Shown: piece by piece, positions 7,633-21,300 of the stretch
Layout: every line of letters starts with the position of its first letter
Position numbering within the stretch: position 1 is the first letter of the stretch
Source: G963667145 sp963676515 [NCBI: Candidatus Cloacimonadota bacterium]
GTDB lineage: Bacteria; Cloacimonadota; Cloacimonadia; G963667145
Direction: 5' to 3'
Assembly: GCA_963676515.1 (NCBI GenBank)
Contig: OY781061.1
Span: 620,001 to 684,000 of the forward strand
DNA: 64,000 nt
Made by a program: the position numbers and the translations under genes
The notes under the pieces: model-generated
Seen by the model: only the letters and a program-made list of their open reading frames with translations
What the model was told of the DNA's origin: nothing
Databases searched by the model: none

Positions 7633-10600
7633 CTATTCTTCCATATAATAAGATTCTGTTACATTTTTGTTTGTACCTGTAGCCTCTCCTGATATACGAC
7701 CTGCATAACCATCGGTCTGTGCCTCTACAGACCCACCGACGACTACGCACTCATCTATCGTGCCACCGTTTGTAGCATCAAAGCTACCCGAGATGCCACC
7801 TGCGTAGCTGTTTGCACCTGTGGCTGAGACAGCGGGGAGTGTAACCAAGCATTGCTCTACTGAGCCTGAGACCACGCCTGTGATGCCACCAGCACTGCCA
7901 CCATCGCCTGTAACCCTGATGGTGGACTCGGATACGCGACAGTTACGCACGACGCTACCTGCGGTCATCTTGGCGACGATGCCACCTGCATACTTAACAC
8001 CGACGATATTGGCAGACTCTAGCATAATATTCTTGATGGTGTCGCCCACGCCTGCCGTAGAGATAAAGAGTCCTGCTGAGTCCATAGTGGTGTCTGCCAT
8101 ATGCAAGCCTTTGATGACATAACTACCACCATCGTAAACGCCTTTGAAGCCAGTCGCTGTGCCGTAGCCTATCGGATAGAAGTCGTCTGCTTCAGTTAAA
8201 TCTATGCTATCCGTTTGGGTGTAATGGGCAGAGTCGGTGATAGCTCTCAGCTGAGCAGGAGTGCTAACCAGATATGGCTCATCCTCTGTTCCTTCGCCAC
8301 CTGCGAAGTCGCTGAGTATGCCATCGTCAACACTCAGAGGTATCCTCAGCAGAGTCGGATAAGACCTGCCATTTTCTACCTCTCTGAAAGCATCGGTGCT
8401 CACGGTGTACCAATTGATGCTGTCTTTCAAGGCAGCTTTGGAGAGAGGAGTACCGTCTTTAGCATCATTGCCTGTGACATAACCTCCACCGATAGTAGTG
8501 AATAACTCATCTCGAATAACCGAGGCAGCAGGATTACTACCGCTTCCCGCTACAGCATTTACGGTGCCGCCATCACGAGAATCTATCGTCGAGGCAAGAG
8601 CAGCAGAGTTTTTGAATCCATAAACATAAGTTTCATCAATAAGATATCCCACTACACCACCTACGGTAGAGCCAGAGTGGAAGGTGTTATAGCTTGCTAC
8701 CAATTCCAAAGCCTGAAAAACATCTACAAATCCTGCAATACCGCCTACTATCTTGCCGTCTGTGAACTCGTTGTTTACGGACATCAGATTCATGAGAGCA
8801 GACCCACTGAATTGCCCAGCTATCGCTCCCACATATCCAGTTCCATTGGAGAATTTAGAGTTGTAGATTCCAAAATTCTGAATAGTTCCTTGGGAAACAT
8901 TAGCGAAGAACCCTTGGTTATCATCAGCGGTCTGCACATCTAGTCCAGAGATGCCACCAGTCAAGAAGTCTGTGCTAAGAGCTGCATAATTTACGACAGG
9001 AGTCCAGTTACCGGCAGCAGTTCCGTTGAGGTCTAGTCGCCAATCGTTCTCGTAATCGCTCAAGTCCACCATATTGCTATCAACATCAAAGCCGGGGAAT
9101 TTAGCCATAACATTCTCACCTTGCAGTGCTTTACCAGTAGCGAAAAGATGCAAGAAGTTGAGCTCGCGGGCTTCGCTGATGACATAATAATTCTTACCAT
9201 CAACAGTCGTATCTCCTAACTCCAGCCCAGCGATGGTGAGTTCTGTCAAATCCATATTTTTGAGCTGTGGTGCGATGTTGTTGTATGGAGCACTTGCGAG
9301 GAATTTCCACTCATCTTGGCTGTAAGCAAGAGTTTTGCCACTAGCATACTCAGTCTCATCATCAAACCAATAATCTTCATCGGTGAGATCCCAGACAAAA
9401 GCGTTGTAGCCAACAGCTGGCTCATAAATCTGAGGATTTTTATCATCGCCACTATTTTGGACTTTGCTGAAATACCAGCCGATACCTGGGTCGCTTCCAG
9501 CATCACTAGGGTTTGCCAGCCTCTCTACATCAGTGCCAGAGGTTGCCGTGATAGAGTCCATCACTACCGCACAATTTTCGAGGTCTTTTGCATGCCAAGC
9601 CAGTCCGCCGACGGAATTGTTGCCTTGGACTTTGCCGCCTGCAGTGACACACCTAGAGAGTGTGGTGTGCGGTGCACTGCCGATGATGCCACCGATGGTA
9701 TCGCCTGTGGTTATTACTTCGTTGTTATACGCCAGCAGGTTTATCATCTTGTATTTGTAAGCTTCTGCCGAAGCATCTTTACCTGCGAAAGCTCCAATGC
9801 TATTGTGTCCATCTCCATAGATTTCCGAGTTGATAATCGCCAAATTCTTGATGCTCTTATTGGAAGAGAGAGCCTTGATGTAGCCAAAGAGTCCGCTGAC
9901 GCCACTTGCCGAGGCTGTGTCTATTATCCCAGATATAGAGTGGTAGCCGCCGTCGAAGTTGCCCTCAAATGGATATTTGTAATCGCCTATGGGTGCGATA
10001 GAGTCTCCTGTGAGGTTGGTGTCCAAGCGGTAGCTCATCTCCACACCGTAACGGATGTTGTTGAGGTCTGTGAAGTTGGCTATGCGGAATGGATCTGTCG
10101 ATGAGCCGCTGCCACCTGCAAAAGTGCGAGGGGAAGCCATGCGGAAGTCGATGTATCCAGAGTCAATCTCTGCTGTAACATTACTGCCTGTAGGCACGAA
10201 CACATACGCTGGGTCTGTGGTTGACCAGCGGAAAGCGTCGCTATCGACACCGATACTACTGTAGTAGAAATCTTTGGTGAACGCCAATTGCGAGCGGTTC
10301 TTGCCTTGTTCGCCGTCTATGCCAGAGTCGTCGTTGCTCAGGGTGCTACCGTTCATCTGTGTGCGGCGGTAAGCGTAATTGCTAGTGAGAGTAGCATCTG
10401 TGCCGTTAGAGGCTACTATCCTACCGAAAAGGTTAGTCGCAGACAGAGAGTCGCCTACGCTTACACAATACTGTATCTCTCCTGGCTTGGTGTTGTAGCA
10501 TGCCAAGCCACCTGCTCTAGCTGCTTTGATGGTGTTGCCAGCAGATATGCTGGTGAAGATTTGCTTGTGGTTCTCACAGGCAAAGGCTGCCGCCCGATCA

Positions 10601-13600
10601 GTGGCGGTGAAGTTGCCATTTTTTACCAGCACATTGTCCACTGAGCCGTAGTTGTGGTAGCCACACAGAGCACCGACAGAATACGCAATCATCTTAGCGT
10701 TCAAGAGGCTGAAGTTGCTCACTTTGGCAGCACTGCCCACTCCTTGGAAGAATCCGACTGCTTTTGTTTTTGAGACATCTATTATGCTCACATTGGAGAC
10801 ACTGTAACCGTTTCCGTCGAAGTTGCCTTGGAAGCTAGATATCGGCTCCCAGTTACCGTTGGCGGCGTCGCCATCGAAATCTATCTGCTCACAGTCTATG
10901 TTCTCTTCGAGGCGGAAGTATTTGCTCTTATCCCCAGCCAGATAGCGAACCAAGTTCAGCTGTGGCAAGGTCTTAATCTCATATGGTGTGTCTTTGTCGC
11001 CGAAGCCACCAGCAAACCTGAGCAGGGCTGGGCTGACATCTGTAGTGTCCATATGCGCGAGCATCGGGGCACATTGCCACTCTGCACCAGCTCTCCAATC
11101 CCAAGCGGAGGTGGAGGTGTAGTCGCTGTAGAAATCTTTGTTCAAGATGTCGGTGAAGCTAGCGGACTGCCCACTGGTGGCAGTCAGTCCCTCCTCTCCA
11201 TTGTGAGCAGAATCCAGCACCCAAGCGTAAGAGTTGCTGATAGCCCCAGCTGACTGATAGCCGATACGGCAATAATTCGACCCACTGATACCTTGAGTGA
11301 AGCTCACACAAGTATCGATAGTTCCCCCATTTATGTGAGCTATGCCATTTACCTTGCTATTAAGAGCTGTGATGCTGTTGTTCAGAGCTATTACCCGACT
11401 GATCTTAGCATATGAAAATCCAGCCAAGATGCCTACTCTGGCACCAGCTTTGTTACCAGCGATTTCACACTCTGAGATGTAGATGTCGGCTATGGTAGCA
11501 GTATTAGATAAATATCCTACCAAGATTCCCACATTGTCAGCTGTTTGGAAATCGGTGATATGGCAGTTTAGCAGTCCTAAGTTGGAGATTTTACCCTGTG
11601 CTACTTTGGCAAATATTCCCAGATTCTGTCCACTTTGTTCGTCCAGAGAGAGGTTCTGGATCGTGTAGCCATTACCATCAAAGTCTTTACCAGATATATA
11701 AGTGACTGGGACGAAATTACCCACGCCGGCAGAGAAATCGTCTTTCTCACTAAAGATGATGTGAGTGTCCAAAACAAAGTCAGTTACACTTGTGGTTTTT
11801 GCATAAGATTCCACAAACGCAAAGTCTAAAGGCGAGGTGATATGCATCGTGGTAGCAGGTAAACCCATCGGACCGACTATCTCTGTGCTGGTTAATGTAT
11901 GGGCATAAAGATTGAAGCTCTTCAGAGTTGGAGAGATTCTAGCTCCACTACCACTATTCCACTTAGTAACAGAAGTATTCAATGAAAGAGAGTCTCTTAT
12001 TCCATCGCCTGTGAGAATGTTCAAGAACATATTCTTTCCGTCTGCGGATTGCTTGTCCAGTCCGATTACCCAAGTGGTGTCATCGCCTACTACGAGGTTG
12101 GTCTCGCCCAGAGAGAATGCAGCGTCCAAAGTTCCACCAAGGCTATGTGCTATCTTGTAAACTTCCATCCCTTGTAGTCGCTCGGCTAAGGAGATGACTC
12201 CTTGCAGAGTTCCATCAGTTTGAGTGCCGACGATACCACTGACGACACCTACTGCACTTATGAGGCTGTCGGAAGTACAGACGACTTGCTGTAACGAGCC
12301 ACCGCTCATCTGGGCTACAGCTCCTGCCACATTTCCTAGTCCGCTGATGTAGTTGTCGATGGTGCTCACATTGCTGATAGCACCACCAGCCAGAGAGGCA
12401 CAGATGCCTGCGACACTCGTAGCGTTGGCTACCAAGTGAGAGGAGTCGAGTTGCACTTGGTCTATCGTGCCACCGTCCATCTTACCGCAGAAAGCGGCTA
12501 TCATTTTGCCACTGGAGATGTCGCTTGTGATATTGCTCATCCGCAGTTCGCTTATCTTGCCGCCAGTGCTCAGATATCCTACCAAACCACGGTAAGTGGC
12601 TGAGCCTTTCTCACCAGAGTTGTCGTAGGAAATATCTAGGTTGCGGATAGTATAGCCAGCTCCAGCGAGCTCACCTGTGAAAGGCATACCTTGCGTAGCG
12701 TAGCCGATAGGTGTGTAGCCTTCGTAACCTGTGAAGTCGAGGTTGCTAGGCAAAATATATTTGTCATCAAGTCTCAGCCCGTCTGGCAAGCTGTCCAACA
12801 TGGTATAATCTTTGTTCAGCAAGCGGACATCGCCGATAGCATCCAGCTGGATTTGGCTCGTTATCTCATACTCGCTGTTTGCATTTGGATACATCCTGAT
12901 AGTATTGCTGAGGATAGAGGTGTCTATTCTGCGAGGATTTTCCACCAAGATCGGGTAAGAATAGAAATTCCACAAATCGTAGTCGGCATCGCCTGTTATG
13001 TCTTCTGACATCAAAATCCTGTGCTCTAGCACGACCATCCCTGTGGTGTCACCAGCTATGTAATTCGCCACGCTCTTAGATATTTCGGCAAAATTAGTGC
13101 CGTCTGTGCTGTTTTGATTGTTGGTAGCGTAGCAACTGCTAAAACCGCCGTCAGTCATCTCTCCGACGAACTTAGAGGTAGTTCCACTAGTGTTGGTTAT
13201 ATTGTTGAGGATAGCGTAAGAAGTGTTCACTTCTCCACTGGTCAGCTTGCCCACCAGCAGACCCATCTCGCCCAGAGCTCCGTTTGCGTTCAGAGCGTAA
13301 ACATACGATTTGTCCAAGCCAGTAGAGCTAGCATCCACTGCCACTTCACCAACTAGTCCACCAGTAGTCTCTCCGCCAGTGATGCTCACCAAACTGTCTG
13401 CATACGATTTGCTTAGCTTGGAGCTTCCGCTTACCTTGCCGAGCAACCCTCCGACTGTGTTAGCACCGCTTATAGTGGCTCTGGCACAGAATCCCGTCAT
13501 CACACCTTGGCTTGCCTCGCCTAGCAGACCGCCACACACAGAACCATCACTAGTGGAAGTGACATCTAAATCGATGCCCGTAGCAGAGGTGTCCACCAGA

Positions 13601-15390
13601 GTGGCTTTGGTCGTAGCCAATAGCTCGCCTATCAGTCCGCCGACTTTGCAGTCAGCTCCTGTGGCGATGGTGATGTCCACTGCACCATCGTAGTCCAGAG
13701 TCAATGCGTTGATGACCTCTAGCCTGCCGACTAGTCCACCTGCTATCGAGTTGTCGCCTACTTCGGCAACAGTCCAATTGACTTCATAGATACAGCTAGT
13801 GTCTAGTTGCAAGTCAGCAGATTTGACATCGCCAGCATAGCTACCGACTATTGCCGAGTCGCCCACTTTGAAGTCGAAGTTCTTAAAGGTCAGCTTCTCG
13901 TTGCCCAGAGTGGCGTTTCCGTTATATTTACCATAGATACCGCCCAGCGTTACTTGGTTGTTTGTGAAAGCACCATCGGTGAAGTCAAGGTTGATATCGA
14001 TATTACAATCTGCTGTCGTCGCGGCTCCAGAGTAGCCAGCTAAACCACCGACTATGAGCTTGGTAGCACCATTGAGCTTCTCAGCGAATATCACGCTGTC
14101 TGTGATGGTGATGTTGTCGTAAGAGCTGCCCTTGCTGTTCTCATAGCCCACTGCACCGCCAACATAGGCAGTCGCACCTGTGCTAGCGAACTGTGCTCTA
14201 TTTACTGCGATGTTAGTCAGTTTCAGGGCGTTGCTCTGCCCTACTGCTCCACCCATGCACGCTTTGCCACTTACAGAGCTAGCGGTGATGAACACGCCAT
14301 CTGCCATACGCAGATGCATTGTGTCGCTGGCACTACCGATGCCTAAGGCGGAGATGCTCTCCACCAGACCGACCAGCATTCCAGCGTAGGCATCGCCTGT
14401 ATTGGAGCTAGAGGCTATCTCTTTGTCCGAGCTGAAGTCAAAGTCCGACATACTTCCTGACAAATAGCTGAACCTGCCGATTACACCGCCTGCGGCTGCA
14501 TTTCCATCAGCAGAGCCTTTTATGGTTGTCTTATTATAGAGGCTGATACCGCTGATGCTCTTGGCTCTGTTGTAGCCTATCAAGCCACCGACGAAAGCGG
14601 TACTAGAGGAACTGCCCTCTGCGACTACGAAGCCGACGCTGTCCACGGTGATGTCGCTGTAGGTAGCTCCCGAGAGGCATTCGCCGACCAGTCCGCCTAA
14701 GCGAACATCTGTGCTTGTCGATGTGCTTCGCAAGGTAATGCTGTCTACTTTTGCCACTTTGCAATCGGTCATCGTGCCTTGGAATGTTCCTGCGAACCCA
14801 CCTGCGATGGAGTCTGTGGCTACAGAGCTGGTGCTGTGTACTTGGCAGTCGCTGACTTCGTTGAGCCCTGTCATCGCACCTGCGAAGAGTCCCACAGAGT
14901 TGCTACCGCTGATCCTGCCTGTAGCGAAAACTGTGTCGTTAGTAGCTGTCACCTTGCCACTGCCACCACCGATCATACCGCCTACATAGCTACCGCCGCT
15001 TACTGCTTGCAAGCTGACCTTGTTCCCTGTAAAGGTGTTCTCGCCATTGACCACTGCCACCAGTCCACCGAAGTATCTTGCCGAAGTGGTGATATCTCCA
15101 GCGTATTCAACTTTCACATCTGTTATCTCGGCAGAGCTTATCTCGCCGAAAATTCCCAACCGTGTATCTGTGGCATCGTAGGTAGCTACTTTTATCGTGT
15201 ACCCTTGTCCAACGAACACGCCTTTGAACGGATTTGCGGTCGTGCCCATCGGTTGGAGAGTGTCGCTTTGGAATGAGATGTCGTTTAGCAGTTTCACCTG
15301 AATTTTGCCACTGACCATACCTGTTTCTAGTTGCTCGGAGAGGTCGTTGAAGTCTCTGGCTGAGGTAATCTCGTAGTAGCCACCACTATA
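7633..15390 (-). other. GLUG-type C-terminal region of the giant protein, about seven blocks
   Basis: From about residue 8,316 the FN3 pattern stops. Each new block opens with a phrase such as YYEITSARDFNDL, FAGGFGDKDTPYEI, FAGGSGSSTDPFRI or FAGGEGTEDEPYLV. It continues with a P-I/V-G/T ... F-x-G-x-x-D/G-G-x-G-Y-x-I-x-x-L segment and then G-G-x-V/I-G repeats. Block starts lie near 15,385, 12,875, 11,845, 11,015, 10,125, 9,185 and 8,305. The first is the longest and carries the most GGLVGE/GGLIGY units. Such repeats are known from bacterial surface proteins and are expected to form a beta-solenoid; function is unknown. The protein ends at SYYMEE with no anchor. Confidence 0.7.
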
Positions 15391-18300
15391 GCCATAAGTG
15401 AAGGATATCGCATTGCTCCAGTCGGAATACAGCGTGTCTGTGCCGGCAGATGAAGCTCCTTTCTTTACTCTATAGGTGTAAGTCTTGCCCAGTCTGGTGC
15501 GTCCCAGAGGGCTGCTGTCTGCATCTAAATATCTATTGGAGTCCACGATGAAGGTGTCGTCCGTCACCAAAGGGCTACTCTTCAAAATAGTAGCATTCGT
15601 CGCTGGCAAGGAGTCTATGTCCGCATTTGCGAAAGAGCCGAGCGTATCTCTGCCCACTAGATAACAGTCTGCAGGGATGTTCTGTGTTGTCATTTTCAGA
15701 CCTAGCCCCTCACGCTCATCGCCATTCATTATATAGTCCACATCTTCTAGGGTGAGTCCGACTATCTTTAGATAGCCAGCACATATAGAGCTGTCTTTTA
15801 TGGTGCTGGACTGGAATATTGTGCCACCGCCGTAGTCGATGAAGCCTTGCACAGAGTAATTGTATTTACTTCCACTGCTCAGCTCAGCTCCAAATCCAGA
15901 AGCACCGTGAATGTCTTCATACTGGAAGATATTCTTACCACCAGAAACTGCCAAAACTCCAAACTGGCTCTTTGTTAATGTTAGCGAGTTTTCTTCTAAA
16001 AAGCTGCCATCAGATTGTTCTTTGTATCTGGTTACGGTGTATCTGCTGAGTGTGTCGGGGGTTATGCCCTCTTCGTCGTAATCATCCGCAGGTCTGTATG
16101 GCAAGAGCTGGTCGAAGGTAAACACAATCTTGTCTTCGTAGTTGCCTTCGGTGGCTCGATATCCGCCATTCGTGCTCGTGGAGTCGTTGTGCCACAGATA
16201 GTCGTAGAGCATATCCATACTATCGGACACGATGAACATACTGTCGCCCAGAGAACTCTCAATCTTGGCTCTGAGGATGTAGCGGTAAGTTTTGCCTATC
16301 TCTTTACTTGTAGAGAATACCGTTTCCGCACTGTCTTTCAGGATGTAAGTCGTGTCGTCGCCGTCTATGGATTTGCCTATCTTAGCTGTAATGTCCACAT
16401 ATGAGCCCACTGCAGGGCTACTGCCTCTGCACAAATCGTATCTCACAGGGCTCACTACGCCTGGGAAGTTGAGGTCTCTATCCCAAAAGAGCTTGATGCC
16501 TCCAGCCATAAAGTCAAAATCGACCTTCGCTACACCGCTTTCGATGTAGCCCCAACTTTTCTCTGAAGCGTCAAATCCATATTGTGTGCTGAGGGTCAAA
16601 TCTTCCCCATCGACAGTCACTTCCTTTTCTATCGTCATTGCGTAGTAATATATTTTCCCACTATAGGCAACATTATCTGTATAAACTACCGAATCTCCTG
16701 CAGCCATTTGGCTGATTTGCGTGCCTGTCCATTTTTGTGAATACCCTTTGTCCGTCGATGGCACAGTGTCCCAAGCTCTATACAGCTTGTAAGTCGTAGC
16801 ACCTGCGATAGTGTCGAAAGTCACAGTCAGCTTTTTGCCGTTCTGGCTGACTCTCAGGTTCATATCGCCCAGCGGTAGCGAAGCACCGTCTGTAGTGACA
16901 TCGGAGTAGATAGAGGTTCGCTTGTCCGTGTGGTAATGCACCTTCACCTTGTAGTAGTAAATATTCCCTTGTAGAGTGGAGTCTTTGCTGATGTAGATGG
17001 AAGTTGCCAAGCCAGCAGTTGCGGTAGCCACTTTGCTGAACGCACCGACGGCTTTGCTATTGGTAGCTTGGTAGATGGAATAAGAGTCCACTTCCGATAT
17101 ATCGTAATTAGTTCTTAGCCCAGTCCAGCTGACCTTTATGGAATCTTGGGCTGCATCATACGCAGCACTCAAGCCCACTACCGACTGACTCGCCAAGACT
17201 CCTGAGTCTTCCACAGAGAGATTAGAGTAATACAAAGCATCTTTATTTGTCTTATAAGATTTCACCGCAAAGTAGTAATCGAAGATGCTATCAGCACGAT
17301 TTGTGTAATCTTGCGGTGTGTAATTTCTTATTGTGTCACTATTGAAATCAATCTGCATACTATCTAGCGGTGCAAAATTGCCAGTCAGACTGCTTTTGCC
17401 GAAATAGAGGAAATACCCGTCTGCATCTGCCACGCTATTCCACACGATGGTGATAGCAGATGTGTCTTGGTAGCCATCGGCGTACTGATCCCCCACTGGA
17501 GTCCACCACACGCTGTCTGGAGCAGACAATTTGGTGTAGCCATACTCGGTGTTGCTGGAGTTCACCAGCCCATTTTTATACACCTTTATCTGATAAAAAT
17601 ATTTCTTCCCTGCAGAGAGGAACTCGGAACTATCTTTTGCTATCGCTTGGGTAGTTTTGCTTCTCGGCAAAGTGTCCACTCTGACCTGCACTCCACCTTC
17701 GTTAGCTCTGTAGAACACGATGGAGTCGGCATACTCGGGCGTGGTGTAATAGATGGCGATGGTGTCTGGGATCGTCCCCTGCGAAATGCTGTCTATCACT
17801 GCACTGTCGGGGTAAGTGTAGCCCGTGACGATGGTAGAGTCTGCCGAGATAATCTCACTCGTGTATGTCGTCGTGCCATCTGGTAATGTCTCGCTGATCT
17901 CGTAGTAGGCTCTCACGCTGTAGCGATAGTTCGCACCCTTCTGGATGGTGTCCAAGTATGTAGCAATGCCTACGACCTCTGTGAAGCTGGTGTCGCCGAC
18001 AATGTTTTTCTGAGCCAGTTTAGTGCCGCCTGCATCGTATTTGCTCAGGATGTACTCCACTTGCTTAGCGGGATTGAAGTTTTCTATCGGTTGCCAAGAG
18101 ATGACGATGCTGTCCATATAATGCGTGAAGTCGGGGATGTAATCTCCACCTCTGGTTGCCGAGAATCCAGCGACATCTGGCATCGCCAAGAATGCATAGT
18201 TCGGCTCGTTCGCATCGCAATCTACACCTCCCACGGTGACCACACAGCGGTAGAAGTAGAGGTTGCCGATAGTCAGGTCGTCGTCTGCTGGAGTGTCTTC

Positions 18301-21300
18301 CATATAATAGAATGTATCGCTCCCACTTAGTGGATAGATCGGCTGATTATTCATTTCGTATTGTGCTGTGAGCTGGTCTGTAGTGGTGGCTGTATCGTAG
18401 CGATAGAGCGTCATAGCGGGATTGTCGATGACAGGCGGTATATACCAGCTAAGGTGGATGGTGTCCACTTTGGGTGCTGTCTCGTCGAAATGGAGCGTGT
18501 CGATGCCCTCATATAAACAAGAGCCCCAGTCGGCAGAGGAGTAGTCTGAGCAGGTGTCTAAACCTAGAGCTTGCACCAGATAGTATATTTTTTGCTCGGG
18601 CAGGAATGTGCAAGAGTCGCTGTAAATCGTGTCGTTAAAATTCGCAGTTGTGCTATCTATACACTCATATTTGCTTAAGTCTGTTCCGTCTGTATTGACA
18701 GTGGAGTCCACCCAGATAGCGTAGCCTTTCACAGCGTCGTCTATCTTGCCCCATTTCAGTTGGATAGTGTCTTCCCATTGCCTGCGGCTCACACTTTGCA
18801 AAATCGGCGTTTCCACTTTTGCGTAAGCTTTTTGATTTTTGGCAGGCGTATAGGGGCTACTACCCAAGTCGTTTTTAAACCTTACTTTGTATTCGTAGAA
18901 CACGCCTTGCTGGATGTTGTAGGTGTCGTTGACCACATACAGATTAGCCAACATAGAAGACTGAACGCTGTAAGTCATCGAGTCGGCAACGCCACCATTC
19001 GTCCGCTTCTTGTACACGACGATGGAGTCTTGATATTTCTCGTCGTTGGGCGAGAATATCTGGAGCACCACTTTCGTTAGGTTCTTTCCATTGTTTGCGA
19101 TCAAGATGCTGTCTGGCTTGCAAAGCAAAGCGTAACCTGTATCTACGCTAGACCAGCGTTTGGCTGCACCTTTGGTCGTCAGAATCTTGTAGTGATACTC
19201 AGCACCAAAGGATATGGCTTCGTCTTCATAAATTGCTTCGTTCTGGTCTTTTGCCAGTCCCACCAGCGGTTCAGTCTGCCATTGCTCGGCTGTAGCGAGC
19301 TTCCTATAGAGGAGCACCGTGTCGGCGTATTCTGCACTGGTGTATGTTATCTTCACCATATCTGGCACAGTGCCTTGGCTAGCTGAGACTATGTAACTGC
19401 TATCTGGGCTGGTGTATCCGAGGGACGAGTCCGATATCGGGCTGAGTAAATCTTTGACAAAATTACCAGCACCAGAACCGGGCAGTGTGTCTTGGGTGAT
19501 GTTCAACTTGGCTACCACTGCGTATTTGTAATCTCTGCCTTTCTCTAGTGCAGTGCCAAAAGACGAAGTGCCATCGCTATAATCGGTAAGTTCATCAGTA
19601 TCTCCCACGACTACAGCCGTTTCGCCATCCGACCTGTAGATGAAATAGCTGTCTACGGCATCGTTCTTGACATTGGGCACTTGCGTCCACGAGATGATGA
19701 TGCTGTCGCCATCGCCCTTGGTGGCGTAGACATTTTCCACTTGTGGCAAACTCAAATAGCCGATGCCCAAGTTGGAAGGTTTGCTCGCCTCATGCACTCC
19801 GACCACTTTCACCCGCACGCGGTAGAAATACAATTGCCCCAAAGTAAGCTCGTCTGCGGCTGTCTCGTTGAGATAGGTGTAGCGTGTGCTAGCTCCATCT
19901 ACGGAGTCTGTCACTCGTCCAGCAAATTCATCATTGGGCAGTCTGTGTGCCTTCAAGGTGTCTAGGTTATTGCTGGAGTCCACATCCGTCAGCCGTGCCA
20001 TAAAGATAGAGTCTATGGATAATGCGGTCGGCATCGTCCAGTTTATCTGCAATGTTGTGGTGCTCATATCGTCTTGCCAGCCTTTTACTTCCAGATCGTC
20101 TACGCCACCGTATTGCAAAAAGCCATAATCTGCACTAGACCGCTCAGAGCGAACATCTTGTCCGATGCTCACCAATTTGTAGTAAACATATTTGCCTGGG
20201 AAATATGAAAATTCATCGGCATAGACGGTATCGCCAGTGACTGTGCACATAGAGTCGTAGTTGGCATCGACCATCCCAGTCCCCCACGAGGTGTCGCGAT
20301 AGATTATGTAGCCGTTTGCAGCGTTTGCGTTGCTCGACCACGAGATGTAGAGAGAGTCTTCGTATTCGCCTTTGCTAATGCTGAGTATCTCTGGAGGCAA
20401 AATCGTTTTGCCAGCGGTAATCTTTAAATCCCCATAAGGACCATAGCCAGTGCTATCGTCGTAGAAGGCTGCCTTATAAACATACTGCACTCCAGGAGTC
20501 CCCGTGGTGTCCTCTATGGTAAAGAGTTGTCTGGTGACAGGATAGATAATGCTATCTTGCTTGTCTCCAGCTAAATCGTATTTCATCAATTTCAGAGAGT
20601 CCGCAGGCGAGCTGTTTGCAGTTCTTGCTACTAGCAATTTCACTACAGCATTGTCGGAGGTCATCTCCTCTAGCTTGGTTGGCTCTTGCAGAGTGGTGAA
20701 CGCCACCGTGTCGAAGTAATCGTCCGCTTCGTAATCTGTCGTGAGCTTGAGGCGATAATACAGTAGCTCTCCGCGTTTACGCTCTCCACTGACTGTGTCA
20801 TGGTAGATGGTGTCTTCGCTCGTGATCGGCAAAGTCTCTACCAGCGTAAATCTTTCGTCGTCGTCAGCTTTCCTGTAGATGTTCATTGCCGTGGCATACT
20901 TTGTCGGTAAGTCTTTGAACTCGATGGTGACTACAGAGTCTTCAGCGGTTGGTGGAACAATCCAACTTCTGCCAGAGAGGTTGCCGCTGGTAACGCTCAC
21001 TTGGTTACTGTGTAATGCTGGTATCTGTGCATAGCCAGTAGCTACGGCGGAATAATCGGAATAGAGCGTGGTATCGAAAGCGACTCCGCCTGTGTCCGCA
21101 TCGCTAATTTTTACGACAGCTTTTACCTTGTAGCTGTAGTCGCATCCCGGCAAGATAGCTGTATCTAGCCGACTCACATCGTCTAAGAATACAGAGTCGT
21201 TGCCACCCACCCAGAAGGTATCTATATTGGCGACGAAGTTATCATTAGAGCGGACGACAATGTGCGATGATATCGTGTCGTCTGCCACGAGGCTGGCAGC

